The notes: a model not told the origin generated them from the letters alone. Counted from the first letter of the stretch, positions 8,525 to 17,776 are shown. The stretch: 64,000 bases of DNA from Pontibacillus halophilus JSM 076056 = DSM 19796 (GCF_000425205.1 NZ_AULI01000001.1:310001-374000); one strand, 5' to 3'. A program made the numbers and translations.

Positions 8525-10321
8525 ATGCTTGAACAAGCCCAACAAGTGTTAAAGCAATATTTCGGCTTCTCGTCCTTTCGCCCTGGACAAGAAGCTGTAA
8601 TTAAACACGTTCTAGAACAAAGAAACACAGTCGGGATTATGCCGACAGGAGGAGGGAAATCGTTATGTTACCAAGTGCCTGGACTTCTGTTAGAAGGAAC
8701 AGCTGTCATCATTTCCCCCCTTATCTCCCTCATGAAAGACCAAGTAGACTCCTTACAAGCTTTAGGTATAGAAGCGACGTATGTGAACAGTTCATTAAGT
8801 AATGACGAGTTAACTGAACGTCTTAGAGGACTTGAACAAGGGGCCTACCAATTTATCTATGTAGCGCCTGAACGCTTTGACAGCGACCGATTCATCCATG
8901 CACTCCGTAAAACCCCACTCTCTCTTATCGCCTTTGACGAGGCGCATTGTATCTCACAGTGGGGGCACGATTTCAGACCGAGTTACCGTTCCATTATTCA
9001 TAATCTAGCTAAGCTTAACGACCTCCCGGTACTAATGGGATTAACCGCAACTGCTACAGAAGAGGTCACAGAAGATATCCAACAGCTACTTCACGTAAGT
9101 GAGGAGGCAACCGTCAATACAGGATTTGCCCGCGACAACCTCGCATTCCAAGTCGTAAAAGGGGCAGAAAAACACGATTACATTGAAGAATATATCGCTT
9201 CAAGACGCAACGAGTCAGGTATTATCTATACTGCAACCCGTAAGGATGCAGACCGCATCTATGATTGGCTAAGCCGTAAAGGACACCGCATCTCAAAGTA
9301 TCACGCTGGACGTTCCGAAGAAGAGCGGAAACAAGCACAGAATGACTTTATCCAAGATGAAGTTCAGCTTATGGTAGCTACTAACGCATTCGGGATGGGC
9401 ATCGATAAATCAAACGTCCGTTACGTTATTCACTACTCACTTCCGATGAACATTGAGTCTTATTATCAAGAAGCTGGACGGGCTGGTCGAGACGGTGAAC
9501 CAAGTGATTGCATCTTGCTATTTTCACCAAAGGATATTCACTTGCAGAAATTCCTGATTGAGCAATCCAACATGGATGATGAGAAGAAGACGATGGAATA
9601 CCAGAAACTTCAACAGATGGTCAATTACTGCCACACTGACCGTTGCCTGATGAACTTTATGCTTACGTACTTTAATGACCCATTTAACAGAGAAGAATGT
9701 GGTGCTTGTAGCAACTGTTTATCAACAGGTGAACAAACGGACCGGACGAAGGAAGCCCAAATCGTCTTATCTTGTATTAAGCGAATGGGTGAACGCTTTG
9801 GAGCAGGGATGGTCGCAAAGGTATTAAAGGGTTCGAAAAGCCAAAAAGTACTCGACTTCCGCTTTCACACTCTTTCTACTTACGGCCTCTTGTCCAAATG
9901 GAAAGAAAAAGAGATTGCACAATTTATTCAATACCTAATTTCTGAAGGAATTGTGAGTGCAAGTGAAGGGCAATACCCACTTCTTAAACTTACTCAAGAA
10001 GCCCTTCCTGTCCTAAAGTCAGAGCGCACTGTCACCATGAAGGTGGAGACACCTGTTCAGCAGCAAACGGATGAGAACGTGGATCAAGAATTATTTGAGC
10101 AACTCCGATCTCTCCGTAAATCCATCGCAGATGAACATGAAATTCCGCCTTATATTGTATTTTCCGATGCAACACTAAAAGAAATGACCATTCATCTTCC
10201 AACAACGAAAGAACACATGCTTTCCATTAAAGGTGTTGGAGAGAAGAAATTTGAACAATATGGTGATGTGTTCTTAGACAGAATCACATCATACAGAGCC
10301 GTCGTAGACGGTACTATATAA
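8525..10321 (+). CDS. recQ: ATP-dependent DNA helicase RecQ
   Basis: 598 residues with the full RecQ layout. The superfamily-2 helicase core has Walker A 'GIMPTGGGKS' near residue 45 and the DEAH box 'FDEAHCISQWGH' near 140. A helicase C-terminal domain with 'GRAGRDGEPSDCILL' follows, then an RQC zinc site (four cysteines around residues 365-395) and a C-terminal HRDC domain (about 515-590). RecQ unwinds recombination and stalled-fork intermediates. GGGAGG lies 7 bases before the ATG at 8525; the ATG at 8522 is only 4 bases away from it. Monocistronic. Confidence 0.95.
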   Translation: MLEQAQQVLKQYFGFSSFRPGQEAVIKHVLEQRNTVGIMPTGGGKSLCYQVPGLLLEGTAVIISPLISLMKDQVDSLQALGIEATYVNSSLSNDELTERLRGLEQGAYQFIYVAPERFDSDRFIHALRKTPLSLIAFDEAHCISQWGHDFRPSYRSIIHNLAKLNDLPVLMGLTATATEEVTEDIQQLLHVSEEATVNTGFARDNLAFQVVKGAEKHDYIEEYIASRRNESGIIYTATRKDADRIYDWLSRKGHRISKYHAGRSEEERKQAQNDFIQDEVQLMVATNAFGMGIDKSNVRYVIHYSLPMNIESYYQEAGRAGRDGEPSDCILLFSPKDIHLQKFLIEQSNMDDEKKTMEYQKLQQMVNYCHTDRCLMNFMLTYFNDPFNREECGACSNCLSTGEQTDRTKEAQIVLSCIKRMGERFGAGMVAKVLKGSKSQKVLDFRFHTLSTYGLLSKWKEKEIAQFIQYLISEGIVSASEGQYPLLKLTQEALPVLKSERTVTMKVETPVQQQTDENVDQELFEQLRSLRKSIADEHEIPPYIVFSDATLKEMTIHLPTTKEHMLSIKGVGEKKFEQYGDVFLDRITSYRAVVDGTI

Positions 10322-10347
10322 GACAAACAAGTTCTGAGAAACAAAAA

Positions 10348-10380
10348 AAGCACAGAGTCTTAACTTAAGACTCTGTGCTT
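10348..10380. terminator. Bidirectional terminator recQ / persulfide dioxygenase
   Basis: AAGCACAGAGTCTTAA and its perfect complement form a 16-bp stem with A-tract and T-tract on the two sides. It serves both convergent genes. Confidence 0.9.
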
Positions 10381-10397
10381 TATACTGCTATAAGACT

Positions 10398-11816
10398 TTA
10401 TTTAGTTTGAGGAAGGTCTTTCTTGGACCAAGCACCGAAACCGCCTGCCATGTTAATGACTTCTTTAATTCCATTTGCTTGTAGAATACTTGTAGCCATC
10501 GCAGAGCGACCTCCTGATTGACACTGAAGTACAACCGGCTTATCCGTTGGTACTTCTTCAATGCGGTCCTCAAGGTATCCTAGGTGGATGTGTGTAGCTT
10601 GTGGAATATGGCCGTCGTTCCACTCGCCTTCGTTACGCACATCAACTAGATTAACATCGCCATTTTCAATTAGAGGTGCTACCTCTTCAGGTGTCTTAAT
10701 GGTGTAAGATTCCATTTTCATTCCTTGCTCTTTTAAGCTCTCAATTTGCTCAGGCGCCATAAATCCATCGATTTGGTCTGCCCCAACGGAACGAAGTGCT
10801 TGTTTAAGGTCAGACATTGCAGATTCGTTCGCGATTAGATGGACAGGCTTATCATAATTTACAATCCAACCAGCCCAGTTAGCGAATCCTTTGTTATGAG
10901 GAATGTTAATTGTACCTGGCACGTGCTCTTTCGCAAATTCACTTGCAGGACGTGTATCAATCATTTGAAGGTGGTCCTCTAGTTTCGGTTGTAAGATGGA
11001 AACAGAAGGCTTCATTTCTTCTGGTTCGTCTAGTTGACGAAGAAGAGCCGGACCTTCTTTATTCACTTTCTTCATGACCGCAAAGTACTTCGGTGGTTCT
11101 GGTTGTTCAGACGTTAGGTCTTTAATAAATGTTTCTTCATCTTCAGCAAGAAGCGCCCAGTTGGTTAACTTCTCATATCCTACTGTACTTGTAGGGATTG
11201 CACCAAGAGATTTACCGCAAGCACTTCCCGCTCCGTGTCCTGGCCATAATTGCATATAGTCTGGTAGGGCTTTGAAGCGTTGAAGAGAAGCGTACATATC
11301 GCGTGCACCTACTTCAGAAGTATTCTCTTGTCCTGCCGCTTTCTCAAGAAGGTCTGGACGACCTACATCACCAACGAATACAAAGTCCCCTGTAAAGATC
11401 CCCATTGGATACTCTTGGCCACGGTCGTACAATACAAAGGAGATGGACTCTGGTGTGTGTCCAGGTGTATGCATAACTTCAAGTGTTACATTCCCTACTT
11501 TGAACATATCTCCATCATGAACAAGCTGGTGATTAATTTCGTCTAGGAATTGGTAAGACCATTCATTTCCACCTTCACCAGACAACATTGCAGTTGCTCC
11601 TGTTTCAATGGCAAGTTCTTTCGCTCCGGACACGAAGTCTGCGTGGATATGAGTTTCTGCTACCTTCGTAATCGTAAGTCCTTCTTGTTTCGCAGTTTTT
11701 AAATAAGCTTCTATATCGCGAGAAGGATCAACGACCAATGCTTCACCCGTAGCTTGGCACCCTACCATGTAAGATGCTTGTGCTAATTTTTCATCGTAGA
11801 AATATTTTAATAACAT
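10398..11816 (-). CDS. CstB-like persulfide dioxygenase-rhodanese fusion
   Basis: 472 residues. The N-terminal metallo-beta-lactamase fold (about 1-245) carries 'THIHADFVSGAKE', 'HTPGHTPESISF', 'FTGDFVFVGDVGRPDLL' and 'LWPGHGAGSACGKSLG', the iron-binding pattern of ETHE1-type persulfide dioxygenases. Two rhodanese-like domains follow. The first lacks an active cysteine; the second has it in 'VLQCQSGGRSAMA' near residue 430. This is the CstB architecture, which oxidises low-molecular-weight persulfides and transfers sulfur to give thiosulfate. GGAGG sits 9-13 bases before the ATG. Two CsoR/CstR-like operators lie upstream, supporting sulfide or persulfide control. Confidence 0.88.
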   Translation of the reverse strand: MLLKYFYDEKLAQASYMVGCQATGEALVVDPSRDIEAYLKTAKQEGLTITKVAETHIHADFVSGAKELAIETGATAMLSGEGGNEWSYQFLDEINHQLVHDGDMFKVGNVTLEVMHTPGHTPESISFVLYDRGQEYPMGIFTGDFVFVGDVGRPDLLEKAAGQENTSEVGARDMYASLQRFKALPDYMQLWPGHGAGSACGKSLGAIPTSTVGYEKLTNWALLAEDEETFIKDLTSEQPEPPKYFAVMKKVNKEGPALLRQLDEPEEMKPSVSILQPKLEDHLQMIDTRPASEFAKEHVPGTINIPHNKGFANWAGWIVNYDKPVHLIANESAMSDLKQALRSVGADQIDGFMAPEQIESLKEQGMKMESYTIKTPEEVAPLIENGDVNLVDVRNEGEWNDGHIPQATHIHLGYLEDRIEEVPTDKPVVLQCQSGGRSAMATSILQANGIKEVINMAGGFGAWSKKDLPQTK

Positions 11817-11895
11817 GTGTCATCCTCCATTCAATTATTATGATCAGTTGTTCTATCCATACTTTACATTACAACTGTTAAGGCTAGGTTAACAA

Positions 11896-11911
11896 ATACC
11901 TAACAGGGTAT
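11896..11911. promoter_or_regulatory. Second CsoR/CstR-type operator
   Basis: ATACC-TAACAG-GGTAT, a 5-bp perfect dyad that resembles the stronger site at 11964. It lies in the leader downstream of the predicted transcription start of the dioxygenase gene. Confidence 0.4.
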
Positions 11912-11950
11912 ATTTTTGGACAAAAAACAACCTCAACTTTCTATATATCG

Positions 11951-11979
11951 ACTATAACACAGCTACCCCCAGGGGTAAA
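11951..11979 (-). promoter_or_regulatory. Promoter of the CstB-like gene with CsoR/CstR-type operator
   Basis: Minus-strand -35 TTTACC (11974-11979) and -10 TATAGT (11951-11956) are 17 bases apart. The spacer and -35 are occupied by TACCCC-CA-GGGGTA (11964-11977), the G-tract inverted repeat bound by CsoR-family repressors (CsoR, CstR). CstR controls persulfide dioxygenase genes in staphylococci, so the match to the downstream gene is meaningful. No csoR/cstR gene is in the window. Confidence 0.6.
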
Positions 11980-12065
11980 ACAACATGCTTATTCTTTTAT
12001 TCCTGTAAGAAGCTCTCCTGCTATTCTTCGTTTACACTTTAGAATCATTAGTTAAACAATACAGA

Positions 12066-12096
12066 AAAAGCAGGCACCTGAACAGGTACCTGCTTA
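12066..12096 (-). terminator. Terminator at end of sucrose operon
   Basis: Minus strand: AAGCAGG-T-ACCTG pairs with CAGGT-G-CCTGCTT, followed by TTTTT, immediately after the hydrolase stop codon. Confidence 0.85.
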
Positions 12097-12100
12097 ACCG

Positions 12101-13549
12101 TTATACGTGTAAATGCCATCTTGAGATGTCTGCTGTTACCGAACCGTTAGCAGCGAATAAGATCGTTGTATTCTCTGCATCAGGGAACATTCTAGATGTA
12201 AACACTTCTTCGCCACCATTCACGAAAACCTCTAGAGAAGAGGTATCTAAGAACAGACGCAACTGTTTTAAATCTTCCACATAGCAGTGGCGAGATTCCG
12301 TACGTCCGTTAACGAAACTCTTACGTTCAAGCGTTAGCAATCCTTCTTTACGATTGTAAATCAAGCGCATATTATTACGGATTTCAATATCAAAGGACTT
12401 GGATAAGTTCTTCTTAATATCAATCTGTAACTCTACAGAAAGCCCGTTAATTCCACCGAATTGCTTCACTTCGTTCTTAATGTCAGCATCTTCATACTTC
12501 ATTTGAGCTCCGCGTTTCGTCTCAAGCTCTTTAATCGGTTTTTGAATAACTTTGCCATTTTCTAGAGATAGTTCTCTTGGCATTGTCAGTGTGTGCACCC
12601 ATTTATGCTTGATGGTTGGTTGTTCTTCTTCATACTGGTCTGGAACACCCATCCATCCGACTAGAATACGACGACCTTGATCATCGACTGTTGTCTGCGG
12701 CGCGTAGAACTCAAATCCTCGGTCAAGTTCTTGGAATTCTCCGTGTTGAAGATGGCCGGTCTCGTAGTTAAGACTGCCAACAAAGTAGCCAGATTGATAC
12801 ACATTATTGTAGTGCATGCCTTTCGCTTCTAAACCTTGAGGGGAAACGGCAAGCACATCTTGTCCATTTAGATGAAAGATGTCTGGGCATTCCCACATAA
12901 ATCCGAACTCATCCAACTGGTCTGTATGACTTCCAGTTACGACTCCTACATGCTCCCAAGCATGGAGGTCATCAGATACGAAGAGAACAGCGCGCCCTTG
13001 TTCGTCGTGGTTCTGAGTGCCAATTACCATATAGAATCGCCCTGCTTCTTTCCATACTTTCGGATCTCGGAAATGAGCCGTATACTCCTCTGGCAATTCT
13101 AGAACAGGACCTTTCTTCTCAAAGTGGATGCCATCTTCACTTATAGCCATACACTGGTAGCTTTCGCGATTACCGTCTTCATCCTTCACATTCCCAGTAT
13201 AGAATAAGTATAATTTCCCATCGTGCTCGATTGCACTCCCGGAGTAACACCCATCTTTCTCATACCATTCAGAAGGGGTAAGAGCGATCGGTTGCTCTGT
13301 CCAAGTGACTAAATCTTCTGATGTATAATGACCCCAGAACTTCGCGCCGTGACCTGTCTTAAACGGCATCCATTGATAGAACATATGGTAGGTTCCATTG
13401 AACTGAATAAATCCATTTGGATCGTTTAAGAGTCCGACTGGAGGCATAATATGATACTTCAGACGATATGGGTCTGCTTCGACCATCGTTTTATGCTTTT
13501 CAACTTGTTCGTAGGCTTCTTGTCTTAATTGTTCGTCGCGTTCAGACAC
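12101..13549 (-). CDS. scrB: Sucrose-6-phosphate hydrolase (GH32)
   Basis: 482 residues. GH32 catalytic motifs are visible: 'GLLNDPNGF' (nucleophile Asp, near residue 40), 'FRDPKVW' (near 160) and 'ECPDIF' (acid/base Glu, near 215). A C-terminal beta-sandwich follows. It hydrolyses sucrose-6-phosphate made by the PTS to glucose-6-phosphate and fructose. I start it at the GTG at 13549: GGAG lies 8 bases upstream, whereas an outer GTG at 13558 overlaps the Shine-Dalgarno. The fructokinase stop codon is 12 bases upstream, so the two are probably translationally coupled. Last gene of the operon. Confidence 0.93.
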   Translation of the reverse strand: MSERDEQLRQEAYEQVEKHKTMVEADPYRLKYHIMPPVGLLNDPNGFIQFNGTYHMFYQWMPFKTGHGAKFWGHYTSEDLVTWTEQPIALTPSEWYEKDGCYSGSAIEHDGKLYLFYTGNVKDEDGNRESYQCMAISEDGIHFEKKGPVLELPEEYTAHFRDPKVWKEAGRFYMVIGTQNHDEQGRAVLFVSDDLHAWEHVGVVTGSHTDQLDEFGFMWECPDIFHLNGQDVLAVSPQGLEAKGMHYNNVYQSGYFVGSLNYETGHLQHGEFQELDRGFEFYAPQTTVDDQGRRILVGWMGVPDQYEEEQPTIKHKWVHTLTMPRELSLENGKVIQKPIKELETKRGAQMKYEDADIKNEVKQFGGINGLSVELQIDIKKNLSKSFDIEIRNNMRLIYNRKEGLLTLERKSFVNGRTESRHCYVEDLKQLRLFLDTSSLEVFVNGGEEVFTSRMFPDAENTTILFAANGSVTADISRWHLHV

Positions 13550-13561
13550 TTGTAACACTCC

Positions 13562-14509
13562 TTATTTCAAGTAGGATTCGACTTGAGAAGCAGTTGGAAG
13601 AGCAGTCATTGCTCCTTTAGTAGCAGCAGCCAATGCGCCGGACACTGCACCGAACTGTGCCATCTCTTTTGCTTCTTCTACGGTCATGCCTTCAATAGTT
13701 CCTTCAAACTCATTTATAGAGTGTAACACACCAGATACAAAAGCGTCTCCTGCCCCGGTCGTATCAATAGCTTTTACTTTCATCGCGTCCACTTTCGCCT
13801 TTCCATCACGAGTGACAACATAACTTCCCTCTCCACCTAATGTGACAAGCATGAATGGGATGTTGTATGGCGCCATCTTCTCGATTCCTGCATCAATGTC
13901 GCTTTCTCCTGTAATAAATTCAAGCTCTTCTTCTGAAATCTTAAGAACATGAACTTGGTCGAGCATCGAAATAATCGTTTCACGTGCTTGTTCTTCGCTT
14001 GGCCATAAGTTCAGACGTAAGTTCGGGTCATAAGATACAACCATGCCGTTTTCTTTCGCTAATTGTACCGCTTGTGCAGTCGCAGATTTAACAGGCTCGT
14101 TGATCATAGAGATGGAACCAAAGTGTAGCACCTTATTTTCCTTAAACAGCGATTCTTCAACCTCATCTACTTGAAGGAATTGGTCAGCACTTGGATTGAT
14201 ATAAAAGTCAAAACTACGTTCGCCACCTTCTCCCAACGTCACGAACACCACGCCTGTACGGACATCTTTAGAGAAAATCATTCCATCCGTTTTAACACCA
14301 TAATCCTGAAGTGTTGTTTGTAGGAAACGACCTAGTACGTCTTCCCCTACTTTGCCAAGAAACGTCGATTTCGCGCCTAGACGTGCCAATCCAACGGCTA
14401 CGTTTGCCGGTGCGCCACCTGGGCTCTTCTGATAATTCATATTTTGTTCATCTAGAGGGATAAAGTCGATTAATGCTTCCCCTAAGCTGATTACACCTTT
14501 TTTTGTCAT
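13562..14509 (-). CDS. scrK: Fructokinase (PfkB family)
   Basis: 315 residues of the ribokinase/PfkB fold, with signature 1 'SPGGAPANVAVGLARLG' near residue 30 and the ATP/anion-hole signature 'DTTGAGDAFVSG' near 250 containing the catalytic Asp. It phosphorylates fructose released by ScrB. AAAGGAG precedes the ATG. It lies between scrA and scrB, so substrate assignment rests on family plus operon position. Confidence 0.9.
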   Translation of the reverse strand: MTKKGVISLGEALIDFIPLDEQNMNYQKSPGGAPANVAVGLARLGAKSTFLGKVGEDVLGRFLQTTLQDYGVKTDGMIFSKDVRTGVVFVTLGEGGERSFDFYINPSADQFLQVDEVEESLFKENKVLHFGSISMINEPVKSATAQAVQLAKENGMVVSYDPNLRLNLWPSEEQARETIISMLDQVHVLKISEEELEFITGESDIDAGIEKMAPYNIPFMLVTLGGEGSYVVTRDGKAKVDAMKVKAIDTTGAGDAFVSGVLHSINEFEGTIEGMTVEEAKEMAQFGAVSGALAAATKGAMTALPTASQVESYLK

Positions 14510-14551
14510 TTGAGTCGTACTCCTTTCTTCTAGTACCTGTATGTACTTAAA

Positions 14552-14583
14552 AAAAGTCAGGCAGAAACTTTGCCTGACTTTTA
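14552..14583 (-). terminator. Intra-operon hairpin after scrA
   Basis: AAAAGTCAGGCAAAG pairs with CTGCCTGACTTTT and continues into a T-run, between scrA and scrK. It may reduce downstream expression rather than end the operon, because no separate promoter is obvious before scrK. Confidence 0.75.
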
Positions 14584-14590
14584 TTATAAC

Positions 14591-15976
14591 TTATTTTTCT
14601 TCTTTCCAACCTAGTAGGAATGTGGCAATAAATGCTGTACCTACTGCAATTGCAAAACCAATTACGTAATTTAGTACGTCTGTTGCAATGGCAGCCATCG
14701 GAGCACCAGTTAAGCCAATACCGTTAGCTTCTACACCCATCATCGTTACGTAGAAACCACCTAGAGCGCCACCAATAAGGGCAGCGATGAACGGACGACG
14801 GTATTTCATGTTCACACCAAAGATTACCGGTTCAGTAATCCCTAGGAATGCTGAAGTTGCTGCAGGGATAGCAAGTTCTTTTGTTTTCTTATTCTTCGTC
14901 TTGAAGAATACAGCTAGACCTGCACCACCTTGGGCTACGTTGGCCATAGACCAAATTGGGAGCAAGTAGTTGCCACCTGAATTAAGCAACTCTGCCTCAA
15001 TGGCATGGAAGCTGTGGTGTACACCTGTTAATACAATTAAAGAATACGTTCCGCCGAATACCAATCCGGCAAGTCCGCTACCAAAACCGTAAACAGCATC
15101 TAGAGCGAACGTTACACCGTTACCTACAACACGGCCAAGAGGACCAATAACAAGTAATGCGACAAATCCAGTTACAATAACCGTTACGAACGGAGTTACT
15201 AATAAGTCAATTGCACTTGGCGTAATCTTACGCACGCCACGTTCAATCTTAGACATCGCATACACAGTTAAGAGTACAGGGATTACCGTACCTTGGTAAC
15301 CGAGTAATTCAACGTTCATCCCTATGAACTCCATTGTCTCAGGCGATGCTCCCCCTTGTAATCCCCAAGGGTTTAATAATTCTGGGTGGGTCATAATTCC
15401 ACCAATAACTGCACCTAGATACGAGTTCCCCCCGAATTCCCTGGCGGCACTAAAACCAATTAGAATCGGTAGGATAATAAATGCTGCACTGGAGAACATG
15501 TTAAGCAATACATAAATTGCACTCTCTGGTGTAAAGACTTCATACGTATTTAGAAGACCAAGTACACCCATTAACACACCACTGGCAACGATTGCCGGAA
15601 TGATTGGAACGAAAATGTTAGATAGTGTCTTCGCAAAGCGTGCTAAAGGATTCATGTTTTGCTTAGCCGCTTCTTTATGGTCAGCTCCTGAAGAGGATTG
15701 CTGGTTGCTGCTTGTTTCTCCCGCTTCAATGCCAAGCTCTTGAGCAAATGGTTGGTACACTTTGTTTACTGTACCTGTACCGAAGATTACTTGGTATTGA
15801 CCTGAGCTAGAGAAAGCGCCCTTTACACCGTCAAGTTCTTCGATCTCGCTTGAATCGACTTTGCTTTCATCGTCAATCACGAGACGTAAACGCGTTGCAC
15901 AGTGTGTCGCACTAACGACGTTTTCTTTACCACCAAGAAGTGGGACTAATTCTTTGGCCACTTTGTTGTAATCCAT
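14591..15976 (-). CDS. scrA: PTS sucrose-specific IIBC component
   Basis: 461 residues. An N-terminal EIIB domain carries the phospho-cysteine motif 'THCATRLRL' near residue 26. A Ser/Gln-rich linker follows (about 88-105), then an EIIC membrane domain of about 10 helices with 'GITEPVIFGVN'. It imports sucrose as sucrose-6-phosphate. It has no IIA domain of its own; the separate glucose-type IIA at 17154-17654 is the likely phosphoryl donor. GAGGAG lies 8-13 bases before the ATG. A RAT/terminator module and its own promoter precede it. Specificity is inferred from the neighbouring scrK/scrB and the SacT-type regulation. Confidence 0.9.
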   Translation of the reverse strand: MDYNKVAKELVPLLGGKENVVSATHCATRLRLVIDDESKVDSSEIEELDGVKGAFSSSGQYQVIFGTGTVNKVYQPFAQELGIEAGETSSNQQSSSGADHKEAAKQNMNPLARFAKTLSNIFVPIIPAIVASGVLMGVLGLLNTYEVFTPESAIYVLLNMFSSAAFIILPILIGFSAAREFGGNSYLGAVIGGIMTHPELLNPWGLQGGASPETMEFIGMNVELLGYQGTVIPVLLTVYAMSKIERGVRKITPSAIDLLVTPFVTVIVTGFVALLVIGPLGRVVGNGVTFALDAVYGFGSGLAGLVFGGTYSLIVLTGVHHSFHAIEAELLNSGGNYLLPIWSMANVAQGGAGLAVFFKTKNKKTKELAIPAATSAFLGITEPVIFGVNMKYRRPFIAALIGGALGGFYVTMMGVEANGIGLTGAPMAAIATDVLNYVIGFAIAVGTAFIATFLLGWKEEK

Positions 15977-16066
15977 GGTGTATCTCTCCTCACTTTTTTA
16001 TTACATTAACCAACCGTCATGAGAATCATGCAATGAGTATCAATTGTGTTATAAGTGCACAAAAAA

Positions 16067-16147
16067 AGGCAAGACCTAAAATAGTCATTTGGGTACACGT
16101 AGCCCAGATGAACATTTTAGGTCTTGCCTGCCGAACAGTCACAATCC
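16067..16147 (-). promoter_or_regulatory. RAT antiterminator overlapping a terminator, upstream of scrA
   Basis: The minus-strand sequence at 16120-16147 begins GGATTGTGACTG and ends GGCAAGACC, the hallmark of ribonucleic antiterminator (RAT) sites bound by SacT/SacY/LicT. Its 3' part is also the 5' arm of a long terminator (arms 16114-16129 and 16067-16082, perfect 16 bp, then a T-run). Binding of the PRD protein to the RAT would block the terminator and allow scrA transcription. Confidence 0.88.
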
Positions 16148-16164
16148 TACATGATGTCGCTTTG

Positions 16165-16207
16165 TTAATACGCTTTCATTATAAGGGACGCTGTCGAAAG
16201 TTGTCAA
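16165..16207 (-). promoter_or_regulatory. scrA promoter with cre-like site
   Basis: Perfect -35 TTGACA (16202-16207) and -10 TATAAT (16178-16183), 18 bases apart, on the minus strand. TGAAAGCGTATTAA (16165-16178) directly downstream of the -10 matches 12 of 14 positions of the CcpA cre consensus, suggesting catabolite repression near the transcription start. Confidence 0.7.
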
Positions 16208-16228
16208 ACATTCGCTTTACTAAAGGTG

Positions 16229-17053
16229 TTAAATCCGGTCAATAATTCGTTGGATATGAAGGGCAATATACCCAATTTCTGATAGAGGGAATTCGTATTG
16301 GTATTCCTGCTTCAGAAATTGCGCTAGTTTCTCAGATAAAGAAAAAGCCTGTTCATACTTGCTTTGAATGAGTTTAAGCATATCTTCATCCATATCGTGA
16401 AACGGTACGCCATCTTCGACACGTGTGATAGCGAAGCGCAAGTGTGTGATCATCCTTTGATGGGAGATTCCATCTTTATCGATTTCCGTATCTAATTCCT
16501 TCTCCAACAATTCGACAATTTCATTCAACATCGTCGTTTGTTTCACTGTATTCTCCATAGAAGAACCGAGCTTTGCTGTATGAATGTGTAAGGCAATATG
16601 CCCTGCTTCATCCTCAGGTATGGTCAACCCAATTCGCTCTTGAATTAAGTCTCTCGCCCATAGACCAATTTGATACTCTTTCGTGTAAAGCGACTTAATC
16701 TCATGAAGTAATTTATTCTGAACGTCAATGCCCTCTTTCAAGCGTTCAATCGCAAAGGAAAGATGGTCCGTCAGCGAAATATGAATATGATCGCTCAATG
16801 GAACCTGAAGTTGCCCTTCCGCATGACTAATAATTTCCTCAGCAAGAGAAATGACTTCTTCGGGTAGTGTCCGAAGAAGTTCTTGAAATTTCTCATTGCC
16901 CTCATTCATCACAAAGATTTTCTCAATCTTTGCATTCGGAATTACATCGTTCTTCTTTTTCTGAAATGCAATACCGGGACCCATTACGATTTTTTCTTGA
17001 TTGCCTTCTTTCACAACGACGGCATTGTTATTTAAGATTCGGTTTATTCTCAT
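16229..17053 (-). CDS. BglG/SacT-family transcriptional antiterminator
   Basis: 274 residues. An N-terminal CAT RNA-binding domain (about 1-55: 'RILNNNAVVV', 'GPGIAFQKK') is followed by two PTS regulation domains. PRD1 (about 65-170) carries 'HIHISLTDHLSFAIER' and 'EDEAGHIALHIH'. PRD2 (about 175-274) carries 'HLRFAITRV' and 'EIGYIALHIQR'. Histidines in both PRDs are phosphorylated by PTS proteins to switch RNA binding. It should bind the two RAT sites flanking it, at 16120-16147 and 17727-17755. GGGGAG/GAGG precedes the ATG. It is probably co-transcribed with the IIA gene 100 bases upstream, so it would be autoregulated. Confidence 0.93.
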   Translation of the reverse strand: MRINRILNNNAVVVKEGNQEKIVMGPGIAFQKKKNDVIPNAKIEKIFVMNEGNEKFQELLRTLPEEVISLAEEIISHAEGQLQVPLSDHIHISLTDHLSFAIERLKEGIDVQNKLLHEIKSLYTKEYQIGLWARDLIQERIGLTIPEDEAGHIALHIHTAKLGSSMENTVKQTTMLNEIVELLEKELDTEIDKDGISHQRMITHLRFAITRVEDGVPFHDMDEDMLKLIQSKYEQAFSLSEKLAQFLKQEYQYEFPLSEIGYIALHIQRIIDRI

Positions 17054-17153
17054 TGTGGCTCCCCACCTCTTAGATAGGCTACGGAATGTTTTCCTTTACC
17101 TATGTTGCCTTATGTCACGCAGAATGACAAATGTCGTTGTTTCTAAAGGACAC

Positions 17154-17654
17154 TTACTGGTTAACCTTCACTTGTAGAAGTTCAGTTTCACCTTTTGTTG
17201 CTTCGCCAGAGTTTAGCTTGTCCATCTGCTCAACGACATCGCTATTTGTAATGATGATTGGCGTTACAATACTTTTAGCCTTTTCTTTAACAAGGTCTAA
17301 GTCGAATGTAATAAGCTTGTCGCCAGGTTTCACCTTGTTGCCCACTTCTACATGACCTTCGAATCCTTCGCCGTTCATGCTTACCGTCTCAAGGCCGATG
17401 TGAACTAAGATTTCAAGACCAGAATCTGTCTTAATTCCGATTGCGTGCTTCGTTGGGAACAGTTGAACGATCTCACCTTTAACTGGAGATACAACTTCAC
17501 CTGAAGTAGGCTCAATCGCTAGCCCTTCACCCATCATTTTCTGAGAGAATACTGGGTCTGGCACTTCTTCAAGGTCTAAGATTTTACCTGTTAGTGGAGC
17601 TACCAATAGTTCTTCGTTATTTTGTTCCTTTTTACCAAATAGTTTTTTAAACAT
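17154..17654 (-). CDS. PTS glucose-type IIA component
   Basis: 166 residues of the Crr/EIIA-Glc fold: 'GEIVQLFPTKHAIGIKT' and the phosphorylated-histidine motif 'LEILVHIGLETV' near residue 90. It carries phosphate from HPr to IIB domains. Its place at the head of the sucrose locus, next to an IIBC that lacks IIA, implies service to ScrA. Start ATG 17654 has GAGGTGA about 7 bases upstream; a TTG six bases earlier is not needed. Confidence 0.92.
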   Translation of the reverse strand: MFKKLFGKKEQNNEELLVAPLTGKILDLEEVPDPVFSQKMMGEGLAIEPTSGEVVSPVKGEIVQLFPTKHAIGIKTDSGLEILVHIGLETVSMNGEGFEGHVEVGNKVKPGDKLITFDLDLVKEKAKSIVTPIIITNSDVVEQMDKLNSGEATKGETELLQVKVNQ

Positions 17655-17687
17655 GCTCAATCACCTCGTGTTAATTTTTTACATTAA

Positions 17688-17755
17688 AAAAAGACCTAAA
17701 ACGCATGTCTTCCTATCACGCTTCTAGGTCTTGCCTGCTATACCAGTCACAATCC
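17688..17755 (-). promoter_or_regulatory. RAT antiterminator and terminator upstream of IIA gene
   Basis: The minus-strand sequence at 17727-17755 is a second RAT (GGATTGTGACTG then GCAGGCAAGACC), nearly identical to the one before scrA except for its 4-5 base loop. It overlaps a terminator whose arms (AAGACCTA and TAGGTCTT) end at 17688 in a seven-T run. This places IIA and the antiterminator gene under the same antitermination. Confidence 0.88.
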
Positions 17756-17776
17756 TACTAATATGAACTTATGTTA

